Shown here: positions 52,327 through 61,330 of the stretch, one piece after another | How the letters are laid out: every line of letters starts with the position of its first letter | Numbering within the stretch: position 1 is the stretch's first letter | Assembly: GCF_000682715.1 (NCBI RefSeq) | Contig: NZ_AWFH01000001.1 | Span: 496,001-560,000, forward strand | Length of the DNA stretch: 64,000 bases | Source of the DNA: Hyphomonas atlantica corrig. | GTDB taxonomy: Bacteria > Pseudomonadota > Alphaproteobacteria > Caulobacterales > Hyphomonadaceae | Direction: 5' to 3' | Program-made: the position numbers and the translations under genes | Notes under the pieces: generated by a model | The model's database searches: none | The model's input: only the letters and a program-made list of their open reading frames with translations | Told to the model about the DNA's origin: nothing

Positions 52327-53775
52327 GTGAGTATATCCCACGCCATCAATGCGGCCCAAACCGGCCTGAAGGTCTCAGGCCTGCGGGCCGACGTTGTCGC
52401 TACCAATGTCGCAAACGCATCAACGCCGGGCTATGTCCGGCGTTCGATCATATTAAGCGAAACATTGGTCGGTGGACGCACAAGCGGGGTCAGCTCTACC
52501 GGTGTCGTCCGCGCGACAGATTCAGGCCTCACGTCTGAGCGTATGACATTGTCGAGCAACGTCGCACAATCCAGTCTGATGGCCAGCACTTGGCAAGTAC
52601 TTTCATCGCGAATTGGAGACGATGCGGAAGGCACTGGCTTGTTCAGCAAGCTATCAAATTTTGAGTCCGCCTTATCTGCTGCGGTCGCGTCACCAGAATC
52701 TGGAACGCAGCTGTCAGCGTTGCTCGACGCTGCAAACTCGGCCGTGAACGAGCTGAATAGCCTTTCTCAACTTGTTACCCAGCAACGCACAGAAGCGGAT
52801 CGTGAAATTGCCGATGGTGTGAACGTCGTGAATGCCGCCCTGAAGCAAGTTGAAGAACTCAATGGCTTATTGGCCGGTATGGATCGCACGACGGCTCAAG
52901 CTGCAGCATTGATGGACGACCGCCAGCGCGCACTCGACACGATTTCGGAATACCTTCCTATTGAAGCAGTGCCTCGCGACGGCGGCACAATAGATGTCGT
53001 CACGAGTGAAGGTGTCTACCTGGTCGCCGGCACCGCAAAGCAGCTTGAATTCACTCCTGGCAACGCGTTCGGACCAAACATGACTGTCGACAACGGTGCT
53101 TTGTCCAAACTGATGGTCGGCGATTTGGAACTTACCCCTGGGGCTTCAAGCTACGCGGCCGTATCAAGTGGTATGTTTGGCGCTCTATTCACTCTTCGTG
53201 ATGCCGACCTTCCTGCATTCGGTGCCCAGCTTGATACGATTGCGAACGATTTGGTTAGTCGCCTGTCCAACGACGCGATCGATCCGACGAAAGTTGCTGG
53301 TGAATTTGGACTGTTTGTAGACACTGGCACTCCCGGCGATCCGGGATTGGCAGGGCGTATCGACATCAACGCTCAGATCGACCCCACTCAGGGTGGTAGC
53401 ATCTGGCGGCTTCGCGATGGGATCGGGGCAGCGAGCGAAGGTCCTCCTGGCAACAATTCCATCCTGTCCGCGATGTCGGACGCCTTCACAGCAATCCAGT
53501 CGATGAACGCCAATGGCATTGAGGGCAGCTTCTCAGCCACTGACCTCGTTGCACATGTCGCCTCCATGACAGGGCAGACGCGCATTTCACATGAAACCGC
53601 CCTCTCTGCTGCATCGACCCAGCACGATTTGATGATGGAGGCGGAACTATCCGAGACAGGTGTCGATATCGACAGCCAGATGCAAGATCTTCTGGCGATT
53701 GAACAGGCTTACGCAGCCAATGCCCGCGTAATCGAGATCGCCAACCAGATGCTGCAAAGATTGATGGAGATCTAG
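52327..53775 (+). CDS. flgK: Flagellar hook-associated protein FlgK
   Basis: First hook-filament junction protein; 482 residues. N-terminal ISHAINAAQTGLKVSGLRADVVATNVANASTPGYVRRS and C-terminal DLLAIEQAYAANARVIEIANQMLQRLMEI are the family ends. Starts with GTG, 30 bases after flgE, without a clear ribosome-binding site. Followed by one base and then flgL. Confidence 0.96.
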   Translation: MSISHAINAAQTGLKVSGLRADVVATNVANASTPGYVRRSIILSETLVGGRTSGVSSTGVVRATDSGLTSERMTLSSNVAQSSLMASTWQVLSSRIGDDAEGTGLFSKLSNFESALSAAVASPESGTQLSALLDAANSAVNELNSLSQLVTQQRTEADREIADGVNVVNAALKQVEELNGLLAGMDRTTAQAAALMDDRQRALDTISEYLPIEAVPRDGGTIDVVTSEGVYLVAGTAKQLEFTPGNAFGPNMTVDNGALSKLMVGDLELTPGASSYAAVSSGMFGALFTLRDADLPAFGAQLDTIANDLVSRLSNDAIDPTKVAGEFGLFVDTGTPGDPGLAGRIDINAQIDPTQGGSIWRLRDGIGAASEGPPGNNSILSAMSDAFTAIQSMNANGIEGSFSATDLVAHVASMTGQTRISHETALSAASTQHDLMMEAELSETGVDIDSQMQDLLAIEQAYAANARVIEIANQMLQRLMEI

Positions 53776-53776
53776 C

Positions 53777-54757
53777 ATGGATCGTTTTGCCATATCTTCG
53801 GGTCTCATGACCTCCACGCTGAGCCAGCACATCTCAGAACTCAGATCACAGATCGGAAAGACGTCTACCGAGGCAACGACAGGACGATATGAAGATTTGA
53901 CGCTGCATCTCTCCGGTCGAATCGGCAAAGCTATGCTGAGCCAGAAAGCACTAACCGACCTCACATCCGAGAAGGAGGTTCTGGACCTGCGAAGCGCCAG
54001 GCTCTCACTCGTCCAGTCCAGCCTCACAACCGTACAAGAAAGTTCCACGGGTATTGCGGCCAGCATGCTCAGTGCAGTTGTTGGCAACCATGAAACGGAA
54101 ATCGCAACTGCCTCCCGAGACGCCAAAGCTGCTCTTTCAACGACAATGTCGGCGCTGAACGCGCGTTATGGCGAGAGATTCCTGTTTGCTGGGGATGCAA
54201 CATCTTCCATCCCGTTTGCTGGCTCAGATCAACTGCTAGCTGACATCGAAGCGATCGCTCAAATGGCGACTGATGCCAACGACTTTGAAATCCAGCTCGA
54301 TGACTATTTCAGTTCTCCGACCGGCGGCTGGCAGCAGAACATCTATCAAGGCAATACCACGACTTCTGATCCCGACGGGGTCAATGCGGACCATGAAGCT
54401 ATTCGCTCGCAGATCCGCAATTTGGCTATTCTGTCTCTCTCAGGTCCGGATGGAAGCATCGCAAACCTCGATGGGTACTCCGGCCTAATCGAATCGACGT
54501 CGCTCAAACTCTCCGCGAGTGAAACAGCGATCACGAATCTTCGTGCGGATCTTGGTGTATTCGAACAGAGAATTGCAGATGACCTTGAAAGCCTTGCTGC
54601 AGAAGAAACGATCCTGACGGCCTCCTTCAACAATCTGACTGCCCGCGATCAGTATGAAGCGGCAAGTGAACTTCAGTCTCTCGAGACCACGCTCGAAGCC
54701 TCATACATGATAACGGCACGGCTGTCGCAACTCTCACTCCTGAACTATCTAGGCTAA
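53777..54757 (+). CDS. flgL: Flagellar hook-associated protein FlgL
   Basis: Second hook-filament junction protein; 326 residues with a flagellin-like N-terminus (STLSQHISELRSQIGKTSTEATTGRYEDL) and C-terminal SLETTLEASYMITARLSQLSLLNYL. The ATG follows the flgK stop by one base, implying coupling. 5 bases separate it from flgI. Confidence 0.95.
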   Translation: MDRFAISSGLMTSTLSQHISELRSQIGKTSTEATTGRYEDLTLHLSGRIGKAMLSQKALTDLTSEKEVLDLRSARLSLVQSSLTTVQESSTGIAASMLSAVVGNHETEIATASRDAKAALSTTMSALNARYGERFLFAGDATSSIPFAGSDQLLADIEAIAQMATDANDFEIQLDDYFSSPTGGWQQNIYQGNTTTSDPDGVNADHEAIRSQIRNLAILSLSGPDGSIANLDGYSGLIESTSLKLSASETAITNLRADLGVFEQRIADDLESLAAEETILTASFNNLTARDQYEAASELQSLETTLEASYMITARLSQLSLLNYLG

Positions 54758-54762
54758 TCACG

Positions 54763-55866
54763 ATGTTTTGGAAAACGCTCGCTCTCTCCTGTCTCGTTGC
54801 ATTGACCGCAGCAACAAATGTCACAGCACAAACGCGCATACGCGACGTCGTGGATGTCGAAGGCGTTCGCCAAAACGATCTCATCGGATACGGTATCGTC
54901 GTTGGTCTGAATGGCACTGGGGACTCGGTCCGAAATTCTCCATTTACCGAGGATTCCCTCACCTACATGCTTGAGCGCCTTGGCGTGAATGTGCAGGGCG
55001 AGGACATCAAGCCGAATAATGCCGCAGCTGTTCTTGTCACAGCCACCCTTCCCTCGTTCGCACGGAGTGGATCGACGATCGACATTTCCGTGTCATCAAT
55101 TGGAGACGCAAAAAGCCTGGAAGGCGGCACCTTGATCCTCACCCCGCTCAAAGGCGCGGACAACGAAGTCTACGCTGTCGCCCAAGGGAGCATCATCGTT
55201 TCTGGTATTGATGTTCAAGCTCAGGCGGCGCGGGAAACGCGTGGCACGCCGACGGCTGGTGCGATCCCGAATGGTGCCCGTGTTGAACGCGAGATCGGCT
55301 ATGATTTCAATCAACGAGACAGCCTGACCCTGGCCCTCCGCGATCCCGACTTCACAACGGCTGCGCGCGTGGAAGATGTGATCAACACCGCATACGGCAC
55401 TCAAGTTGCTTACACTCGCGATCCCGGCACTGTTGATCTTGACCTTCGCGGTCTTCAGGGCTCACCCTCCCGCATTCTGGCAGACATCGAAAACCTTCCA
55501 GTCAGCGTTTCCGTTCCCGCCCGTATCGTGATCGACGAAAAGTCTGGAACGATTGTGCTCGGAGAAGACGTCACGATCTCAAAAGTCGCGATTGCTCAGG
55601 GCAACATCTCGATCAAGGTCGTCGAAAGTCCTGTCGTGTCGCAGCCAAACCCATTTGCAAGAGGGGAGTCGATTGCGCTGCCGCGGTCACAAATCACGAT
55701 CGGTCAGACTGGCAGCAAAAACATCGCCATGTTGGAGCCAAATGTCTCGCTTTCCGAGCTGATCGCCGGCCTCAATGCACTCGGCGTGACACCCCAGGAA
55801 ATTGCAGACATCATCCGGACGATGAAGACAGCCGGCGCACTACACGCCGACCTGATCATTCGCTGA
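54763..55866 (+). CDS. flgI: Flagellar P-ring protein FlgI
   Basis: Periplasmic P-ring protein of 367 residues with a signal peptide (residues 1-23). RIRDVVDVEGVRQNDLIGYGIVVGLNGTGDS is the FlgI start signature, and GALHADLIIR the characteristic end. Last gene of the motB-flgE operon. It is not with flgA and flgH, which sit in the opposite operon. Confidence 0.97.
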   Translation: MFWKTLALSCLVALTAATNVTAQTRIRDVVDVEGVRQNDLIGYGIVVGLNGTGDSVRNSPFTEDSLTYMLERLGVNVQGEDIKPNNAAAVLVTATLPSFARSGSTIDISVSSIGDAKSLEGGTLILTPLKGADNEVYAVAQGSIIVSGIDVQAQAARETRGTPTAGAIPNGARVEREIGYDFNQRDSLTLALRDPDFTTAARVEDVINTAYGTQVAYTRDPGTVDLDLRGLQGSPSRILADIENLPVSVSVPARIVIDEKSGTIVLGEDVTISKVAIAQGNISIKVVESPVVSQPNPFARGESIALPRSQITIGQTGSKNIAMLEPNVSLSELIAGLNALGVTPQEIADIIRTMKTAGALHADLIIR

Positions 55867-55918
55867 ATCCGAACAATTCGCTCTCGCTTGAGCGTAAGCC
55901 GAGACAGCGATACGCGGC

Positions 55919-57019
55919 CTAGTCCTCTTCAGGCTTGCCGATCTTGATCGTGCCATCCCGCTTGAGCGACATCAGCGAGAGAAGAAACTCTCGCTGGACC
56001 TTTTCGACCTTTTCAGGCGACATTTCCGGGACATCTTCAAGCTGCAGGCGGTATTGGTCTGCCAATCGCGATGAAATGTTGCTCAGAAGATAGTCTGTGA
56101 CTTCTCCACCGCTCGTCCGAAGACTCGCGAGCAACCGCGTCATCGACTCGTCACCCAGTTCACGGAAGACAACAGAGACAACCTCTCTTGGGAGAATCTC
56201 CGGCAAGCTGTCGATCGTGAACATGACCCGTTCAATACTCTTGAGTTTGCTCTCATGCGTGCTGCTCAGGAATGCCAAAATCCGGTCGCGGCGATCACTT
56301 GGCACGAGGCTGAGCATTTCACCGATCACGTCCAGATGACTGTCGTCTCCCTCGCTCGCGCCCTCGGCTTTGTTGAGCAGTTCTATTTCCAGCATGTGCG
56401 CGAGCACGGTATAAATTTCGGCGTCCGGCGCCTCATCTTCCACGAGATGACCAACAACCGGGTCGAGCTGGTTCTCCTCGAGAAACCCGACGATTTCGGA
56501 CGCGGCGGCTACGTCGATCCGGCGCAGGATGAGCGCAATGATATTCGGCGTGAGGCTGCTGAAATAATCGGCCACTTTCTGTGGATCGTGGCGCTCCAGC
56601 TTTTGCCAGGTATCTGTGGCAACTTCCTCTGCACCAGATTCGACAGATTCCTCTGATCCGTAGATCTGCTGATAGCGGTTCTGGTCCAGCAAGTTCGCAA
56701 TGATCTCACGCGCCTTGTCCTGCCCGCCCGAGAAGGAGCCACTTGCTGCGCGCAGCTCTCTCAGAAAGTCGACAGCAATCTCGATCAGGTCTTCGCGTGC
56801 GAGTGTGGAGATTGTTTCCAGCGCCGTTGCGACTTGCGCCATGGTGCGGTCATCCAACCGTTCGACAATCGGCCGCGCCTCAGCCTCACCAAGCATTGCG
56901 ATCACGACCGCAGCCTTCTGAGCGCGAGTAAGCTTTAGCGCCGAGGCCGGCACCGGCGGGGTCGCGCGTGCAACCGCTTGTGGCGTGGCAGCCTGTTTCA
57001 TTTCAACAACCGAACTCAT
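55919..57019 (-). CDS. fliG: Flagellar motor switch protein FliG
   Basis: C-ring rotor protein of 366 residues. The N-terminal domain begins LTRAQKAAVVIAMLGEAEARPIVERLDD; the middle domain shows the HDPQKVADYFSSLTPNIIALIL region (EHPQ-like); the torque domain contains VVSVVFRELGDESMTRLLASL. The ATG overlaps the fliP stop (ATGA). Last gene in the fliF operon. Confidence 0.96.
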   Translation of the reverse strand: MSSVVEMKQAATPQAVARATPPVPASALKLTRAQKAAVVIAMLGEAEARPIVERLDDRTMAQVATALETISTLAREDLIEIAVDFLRELRAASGSFSGGQDKAREIIANLLDQNRYQQIYGSEESVESGAEEVATDTWQKLERHDPQKVADYFSSLTPNIIALILRRIDVAAASEIVGFLEENQLDPVVGHLVEDEAPDAEIYTVLAHMLEIELLNKAEGASEGDDSHLDVIGEMLSLVPSDRRDRILAFLSSTHESKLKSIERVMFTIDSLPEILPREVVSVVFRELGDESMTRLLASLRTSGGEVTDYLLSNISSRLADQYRLQLEDVPEMSPEKVEKVQREFLLSLMSLKRDGTIKIGKPEED

Positions 57020-57798
57020 CCGGCATACCCTCGCAGAAGTGCTTCTGTAATCTTCAACCAGCCATCCGCCAGAACAATGAACCCAACCTTAAAGGGAAGC
57101 GAAACAACGGTCGGAGGCACCATCATCATACCAACCGCCATCAGAACAGACGACACGACCAGATCGATGATCAGGAAGGGCAAGAAGATAACGAACCCGA
57201 TCTGAAACGCATGTTTGATCTCTGACAACATGAAGCTCGTCGACAAGAGCGCAAAGGAAGGTTCTTCGCCCTCTTCCAGCGGACGATTCACAGCATCGGC
57301 CAGCACCGGAATGGTCTCAGGGTCTACGCGGGCCGTCATGAATGCGCGAAACGGCTCTGTTGCGGCGGCCCAGGCCTGCCCTTCGTCAATGGCACCATCC
57401 ATGTAAGGTGAGATGCCGTTGTTCCACGCCTCCATGAAGGTCGGCTCCATAACGAAGAATGTGAGAAACATTGCGAGCGCCATGATCAACATGTTGGGCG
57501 GCGCCTGTTGAACGCCAATCGCCTGCCTCAGGAATGAGAAGACGATGATCATGAATGGCAGACAGGTCGCCATCATGGCGATACCGGGCGCCAGACTCAG
57601 AACTGTAACCAGGACAAGGAGCAGGATGACTGACCCGCTCAGCCCCCCTTCCCCACCATTGGTTAGAAGCCCCTCAGGCACCTGTATCTGCGATGGGTCT
57701 ATTTCTTGCGCAAAAGCGGCCCCTGAGACCGCGTAAAGAAACAAGAATACAATGACCCCGCCAAGAAAGCGCGGAACGAAATCAGGTCCCTTTATCAT
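57016..57798 (-). CDS. fliP: Flagellar export protein FliP
   Basis: Export-gate core subunit of 260 residues with a cleavable signal peptide (residues 10-30) and about four helices. Conserved LAPGIAMMATCLPFMIIVFSFLRQAIGVQQAPPNM and IKHAFQIGFVIFLPFLIIDLVVSSVLMAVGMMMVPP. The start overlaps the end of fliN by 17 bases, a large overlap. No fliO gene is seen in the operon. Confidence 0.96.
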   Translation of the reverse strand: MIKGPDFVPRFLGGVIVFLFLYAVSGAAFAQEIDPSQIQVPEGLLTNGGEGGLSGSVILLLVLVTVLSLAPGIAMMATCLPFMIIVFSFLRQAIGVQQAPPNMLIMALAMFLTFFVMEPTFMEAWNNGISPYMDGAIDEGQAWAAATEPFRAFMTARVDPETIPVLADAVNRPLEEGEEPSFALLSTSFMLSEIKHAFQIGFVIFLPFLIIDLVVSSVLMAVGMMMVPPTVVSLPFKVGFIVLADGWLKITEALLRGYAG

Positions 57799-58108
57799 CG
57801 GGATCCTCCGCGATCTCCGTGATCTTCACTCCGATCCCGCCTTCTTCAGTCTCGATGAGTTCTCCACGTGCGATCAGTTTGTTGTCAACCGAAAGCGACA
57901 CCGGGTCTTCTATCTTCGCGGAAAGCGCGATGACGGAATCGGGTTTGAGGTCTAGAATTTCTGCCACCGTCAGGCGCTTCTGACCGATGGACACGATCAC
58001 GTTCACTGGGACGTTGTAGATTGATCGATAGGCCTTGCCACCAGGAAGGACGTCTTCCTGCTGTTCAATCGCAATTTCATCCGAAGGCGTCATTTCGGGA
58101 ATAGCCAT
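57782..58108 (-). CDS. fliN: Flagellar motor switch protein FliN
   Basis: C-ring subunit of 108 residues. The SpoA domain holds VNVIVSIGQKRLTVAEILDLKPDSVIALSAKIEDPVSL and NKLIARGELIETEEGGIGVKITEIAE, the classic FliN ending. Between fliH and fliP. Confidence 0.96.
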   Translation of the reverse strand: MAIPEMTPSDEIAIEQQEDVLPGGKAYRSIYNVPVNVIVSIGQKRLTVAEILDLKPDSVIALSAKIEDPVSLSVDNKLIARGELIETEEGGIGVKITEIAEDPDDKGT

Positions 58109-58110
58109 CT

Positions 58111-58677
58111 CTAAAAGTCCTTTTGAGGCGTTTTGTAGGATTGCAGGCGTTCGAGGCAGGCGGCCAGAAGCTCATCAAACTCCAATGACAGTCCTCCAGT
58201 CTCCCAAGAGACCTGAATGTCATGGAGCTCCGCATCCTCTGAGACCTGGACAATGCATGAGTTGGACAATCGGGGGTTGCTCTCGATGATCTCAGTGAGC
58301 TGCTCCGCGAGTGGCGCTGGCGCAGATAGCACCGCATGATTTGGCGTGTCAGGAAGCAGGTTTGGAATCTGGCGCACGATCTCTTCGGCGAGGAATGCTT
58401 TGGATAGTTCCGGAAACAATCGCTCAATGATCGCCGACACCCAATCTGCTGTTTGAGCCACGACCCGCTTGTTCGCCTGTTCAATTTCCTGCGCCAGACG
58501 GTTCAGCAACACTTCTACGTTTGGATCGATCTGAGCCGCTGGCTCCGGCGTATCTTCAGGTTCGTCCACCTGAACAAGTTCTGGCTCCGCGACAACTGGA
58601 TCAGGCGCTTCCGCAAGCACAGCTGGAAGGTCTCCACTGTCGAACCGCGGAAGATTCGCGAAAAGGGACTCACTCAT
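58111..58677 (-). CDS. fliH: FliH-like flagellar assembly protein
   Basis: Protein of 188 residues in the position of fliH (flbE in Caulobacter) between fliF and fliN. An acidic N-terminal region, a helical segment NVEVLLNRLAQEIEQANKRVVAQTADWVSAIIERLFPELSK, and a C-terminal domain with IQVSWETGGLSLEFDELLAACLERL resemble FliH, the regulator of FliI ATPase. The assignment is by place and pattern. Start overlaps the fliF end by eight bases. Confidence 0.8.
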   Translation of the reverse strand: MSESLFANLPRFDSGDLPAVLAEAPDPVVAEPELVQVDEPEDTPEPAAQIDPNVEVLLNRLAQEIEQANKRVVAQTADWVSAIIERLFPELSKAFLAEEIVRQIPNLLPDTPNHAVLSAPAPLAEQLTEIIESNPRLSNSCIVQVSEDAELHDIQVSWETGGLSLEFDELLAACLERLQSYKTPQKDF

Positions 58678-60190
58678 TGACGAGCGCCTTTCGATCTTCG
58701 TTCAGCCATTCTTCCAGCAGACTGGCTGTCTCATCCTGACGCTCTCGTGTATAGCTCTTGAGATACTCCAGCGCGTCGACGGATTCAGTCGTCAGCACAC
58801 CAGATCCATCGACCGCCGGGTCCGCCGTCGTATCGAGGACTGAAGCCGGCCTTTGGGACAGGAGAGGACGCACCACACCGAATCCAAGCACGATAACCAC
58901 AATTCCGAGCAGTATGGCCTGAAGTCCAGACCAGAAATAGCGCTCGGTCAAAGTCTCGACGAGACTCGGCGCGGGTGTGAGTTCCTCAACTTCGATTTCC
59001 TGAAACGGCATCAACTCTACCGTCAAAGAATCTCCGCGATCTGCGCTTAGGCCAGCTCCCGACAAGATCAGTTGTTCGAAATCAGACACCAGACTGCGCA
59101 TGAGCGGCGCAGAGTCCTCCGCATTCGCATCAAAGCCGAGGACCTGTTCGTTCAAAAGAACAGCCACAGAGATGCGCTCGATCTCGCCGGGCAGTGTTTC
59201 AGTTTCCCGGCGGGTCTCATTCACATCGTATACGACACTCTCGGTCGAGTTCTTGAGAGTGCTTGAGCCTCCAGCCTGCCCACCTGCGCCCTGCGGCAGA
59301 TTACTGGCAACGGTAACCCCAGCCGATCCGCCTCCGCTCGCTTCACTGACATCATTCGTAGTCCGATTCCGGATCACTCGTGAGCTTGGATCATAGACAA
59401 TTTCGGACACGCGCTGGCGCTGGCGATTGACATCGACAGATACCGAGACTCGCGCATTACCAGGCCCGACGCGCGCCTCAAGAAGGCGAAGAATCTTTTG
59501 TTCGAGACGGGTAGACTGGGATTCTGCAACGATCGCCGGTTCTTCCATCCGGTCTACATTGGGGCCCGCAAGAAGGCCACGCTTGGGATCAATGATGGCA
59601 ACATCTGCGGGGTCCAGACCAGACACAGCCAGCGCCACAAGGTATTGGATGGCTTCGGCCTGGCTGGCGCTGACCTTGCTGTTGGAGACAAGCGTTACAG
59701 ATGCTGTTTGCGGCGGCCCAGAACGTGAGAATCCTGAGCGCAAGCTGGCACCGATGTGTACCCGCGCGGATGAAACGCCGGGGATGGCAAGAATGGTTCG
59801 TGTAAGCTCACCTTCCTTGGCCCGCCAATAGGCGGCGTTATACATTTCCGATGTGATGGAAAACCCATTCACATCATCTAGCAATTCATAGCCCTGCACC
59901 GATTGTTGTGGCAGGCCATCCTTTGCAAGCGAGAAGCGCACCGAGTCGCGTTCCGACTGCGGAATAAAGATCGCCTCACCCCGAAGCTCATAATCCACGC
60001 CGCGCTTTTCGAGCTCTGCAATCACTTCGCCCGTGTGCATCGGATCAAGGCCGGAATACAATAGTGCCTTCGGCTGCTGGACAGCTCCCTGCACCATCAT
60101 TGTCATGGCGATGACAACGCCAGCCACCGAACCGGCAAGCGCCAGTTTCTGCGCGACCGATAGCGCCTTGAGTGTTTCCAGCAATTTCAT
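58670..60190 (-). CDS. fliF: Flagellar MS-ring protein FliF
   Basis: MS-ring protein of 506 residues with two transmembrane segments (about residues 20-39 and 415-435) and two periplasmic ring-building domains (ALLYSGLDPMHTGEVIAELEKRGVDYEL; SARVHIGASLRSGF). The Gly/Ser-rich RBM3 region is near residues 270-310. The C-terminal DALEYLKSYTRERQDETASLLEEWLNED is the FliG-binding helix. The start at 60190 (MKLLETLKAL) is chosen over a long in-frame extension to 60436 because it is the conserved N-terminus; the extension would overlap the divergent fliL gene. Confidence 0.95.
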   Translation of the reverse strand: MKLLETLKALSVAQKLALAGSVAGVVIAMTMMVQGAVQQPKALLYSGLDPMHTGEVIAELEKRGVDYELRGEAIFIPQSERDSVRFSLAKDGLPQQSVQGYELLDDVNGFSITSEMYNAAYWRAKEGELTRTILAIPGVSSARVHIGASLRSGFSRSGPPQTASVTLVSNSKVSASQAEAIQYLVALAVSGLDPADVAIIDPKRGLLAGPNVDRMEEPAIVAESQSTRLEQKILRLLEARVGPGNARVSVSVDVNRQRQRVSEIVYDPSSRVIRNRTTNDVSEASGGGSAGVTVASNLPQGAGGQAGGSSTLKNSTESVVYDVNETRRETETLPGEIERISVAVLLNEQVLGFDANAEDSAPLMRSLVSDFEQLILSGAGLSADRGDSLTVELMPFQEIEVEELTPAPSLVETLTERYFWSGLQAILLGIVVIVLGFGVVRPLLSQRPASVLDTTADPAVDGSGVLTTESVDALEYLKSYTRERQDETASLLEEWLNEDRKALVNE

Positions 60191-60252
60191 GGATGCGTAC
60201 TTCCCGTTTACGACATCGACTCTCGATTTGGTTAATATTTTCCGTGAAATTG

Positions 60253-60268
60253 TTAACGCTTCCTTTAC
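60253..60268 (+). promoter_or_regulatory. Possible CtrA binding site between fliF and fliL
   Basis: TTAAC-GCTTCC-TTTAC at 60253-60268 matches the CtrA consensus TTAAC-N6-TTAAC in nine of ten positions. It lies in the divergent promoter region, 63 bases from the fliF start. In Caulobacter, CtrA controls early flagellar genes, including fliF. Further TTAA runs occur at 60231-60236 and 60276-60280. Confidence 0.45.
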
Positions 60269-60320
60269 CCGACCCTTAATATGCGTGAACCAGCGGCAAA
60301 TAGTTTGATCGGGGGCGTTG

Positions 60321-60821
60321 GTGGCTTCGAATCCGGAAAAGGAACCTGGCGACGCCCCGAAGAGCGGCGGCGGACTCGTACCTCTTATTGTGCTCGCAGT
60401 CGTCTGCGCGCTTGGCGCATTTGGCACGGTCTTCATTTTGTCGGGCGGCGACGAGCCTACTGTGCTCGCCTGCGCTGATCACGAGGAAGGCAGCCCCGCA
60501 CACGCGCCGTTGGCGATGGACGATTATGTATATGTCGACCTGCAGGAAATTCTCGTGACAATCGGCAACGAACCAGCGACCCGCTATGTCAAAATCAACA
60601 TGTCTGTGATTTCCGATAGTGAACACATGGGCGCCGTCAAAAAGGCCGAACCGATGCTGGTCGACGCCTTTGTTGGTTATTTGCGCGCCCTGACGCTGTC
60701 GGACTTTGAATCCGCTGACTTTTATCCCCGAATGCGCGAACAGCTCGCGGTGAGATCTGAAGTTGTCCTTGGCCCGGAGGCGTCGCACGGCGTCCTCATC
60801 ACTGAATTCCTGCTGAGGTAA
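60321..60821 (+). CDS. FliL-family flagellar basal body protein, second copy
   Basis: Single-pass protein of 166 residues: helix near residues 18-40, linker, and a C-terminal FliL domain (MDDYVYVDLQEILVTIGNEPATRYVKINMSVISDS). GTG start at 60321 with GGGGG upstream; a TTG at 60318 is the alternative. Forms an operon with DUF6468 and motE. It differs from the copy at 43170-43685, having a different linker. Confidence 0.88.
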   Translation: MASNPEKEPGDAPKSGGGLVPLIVLAVVCALGAFGTVFILSGGDEPTVLACADHEEGSPAHAPLAMDDYVYVDLQEILVTIGNEPATRYVKINMSVISDSEHMGAVKKAEPMLVDAFVGYLRALTLSDFESADFYPRMREQLAVRSEVVLGPEASHGVLITEFLLR

Positions 60822-60825
60822 GCCG

Positions 60826-61326
60826 ATGCCCTTCGAGATCTCCGACATCGCCCTGTTTCTGGTTTCCTTTGCAGCATGCCTTTACTGCGCGCTGCTCAGC
60901 CGTCGGCTGAAAGCGCTTCAGAACACTAAGAACGGCCTTGGCGCCACGATCCGGGCAATGTCGGATTCTGTCGCCGCTGTCTCATCTGCGCGGCACGAAA
61001 CGCAAGCTCAGGCCGGTGACCTGGCCAACCGGCTCGCCGCGACGATGAAAGAGGCTCAGGAAACTGCGGAAAAGCTGAAAGAGCTAAAGACGGCGATGGA
61101 AGTGAAAGATCGCGAACTGTCACGTCGCATCCAAGCGGCCGATGCCGACATTCGCAGCACATTGCGAGAAACACTTGAAGCGTCATCTGGCAAGATCACT
61201 GAAATCACACGGCTGACGAAACGGCTCGAAGCTATCGCTGATCGCACGTCGGCACGCTTCGACAGCGCAGACTACCTTTTCGATGAAGAACAAATGAGCA
61301 AGTCCAAACGGGTTTACGAGGGTTGA
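60826..61326 (+). CDS. DUF6468 coiled-coil membrane protein
   Basis: Protein of 166 residues with one N-terminal helix (residues 5-24) and a long coiled coil (residues 50-150) ending in a conserved RFDSADYLFDEEQMSKS tail. The DUF6468 family is found in flagellar clusters of alphaproteobacteria. GAGGTAA sits before the ATG. Between fliL and motE; it may help stator or export assembly. Function not established. Confidence 0.8.
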   Translation: MPFEISDIALFLVSFAACLYCALLSRRLKALQNTKNGLGATIRAMSDSVAAVSSARHETQAQAGDLANRLAATMKEAQETAEKLKELKTAMEVKDRELSRRIQAADADIRSTLRETLEASSGKITEITRLTKRLEAIADRTSARFDSADYLFDEEQMSKSKRVYEG

Positions 61327-61330
61327 AGGA

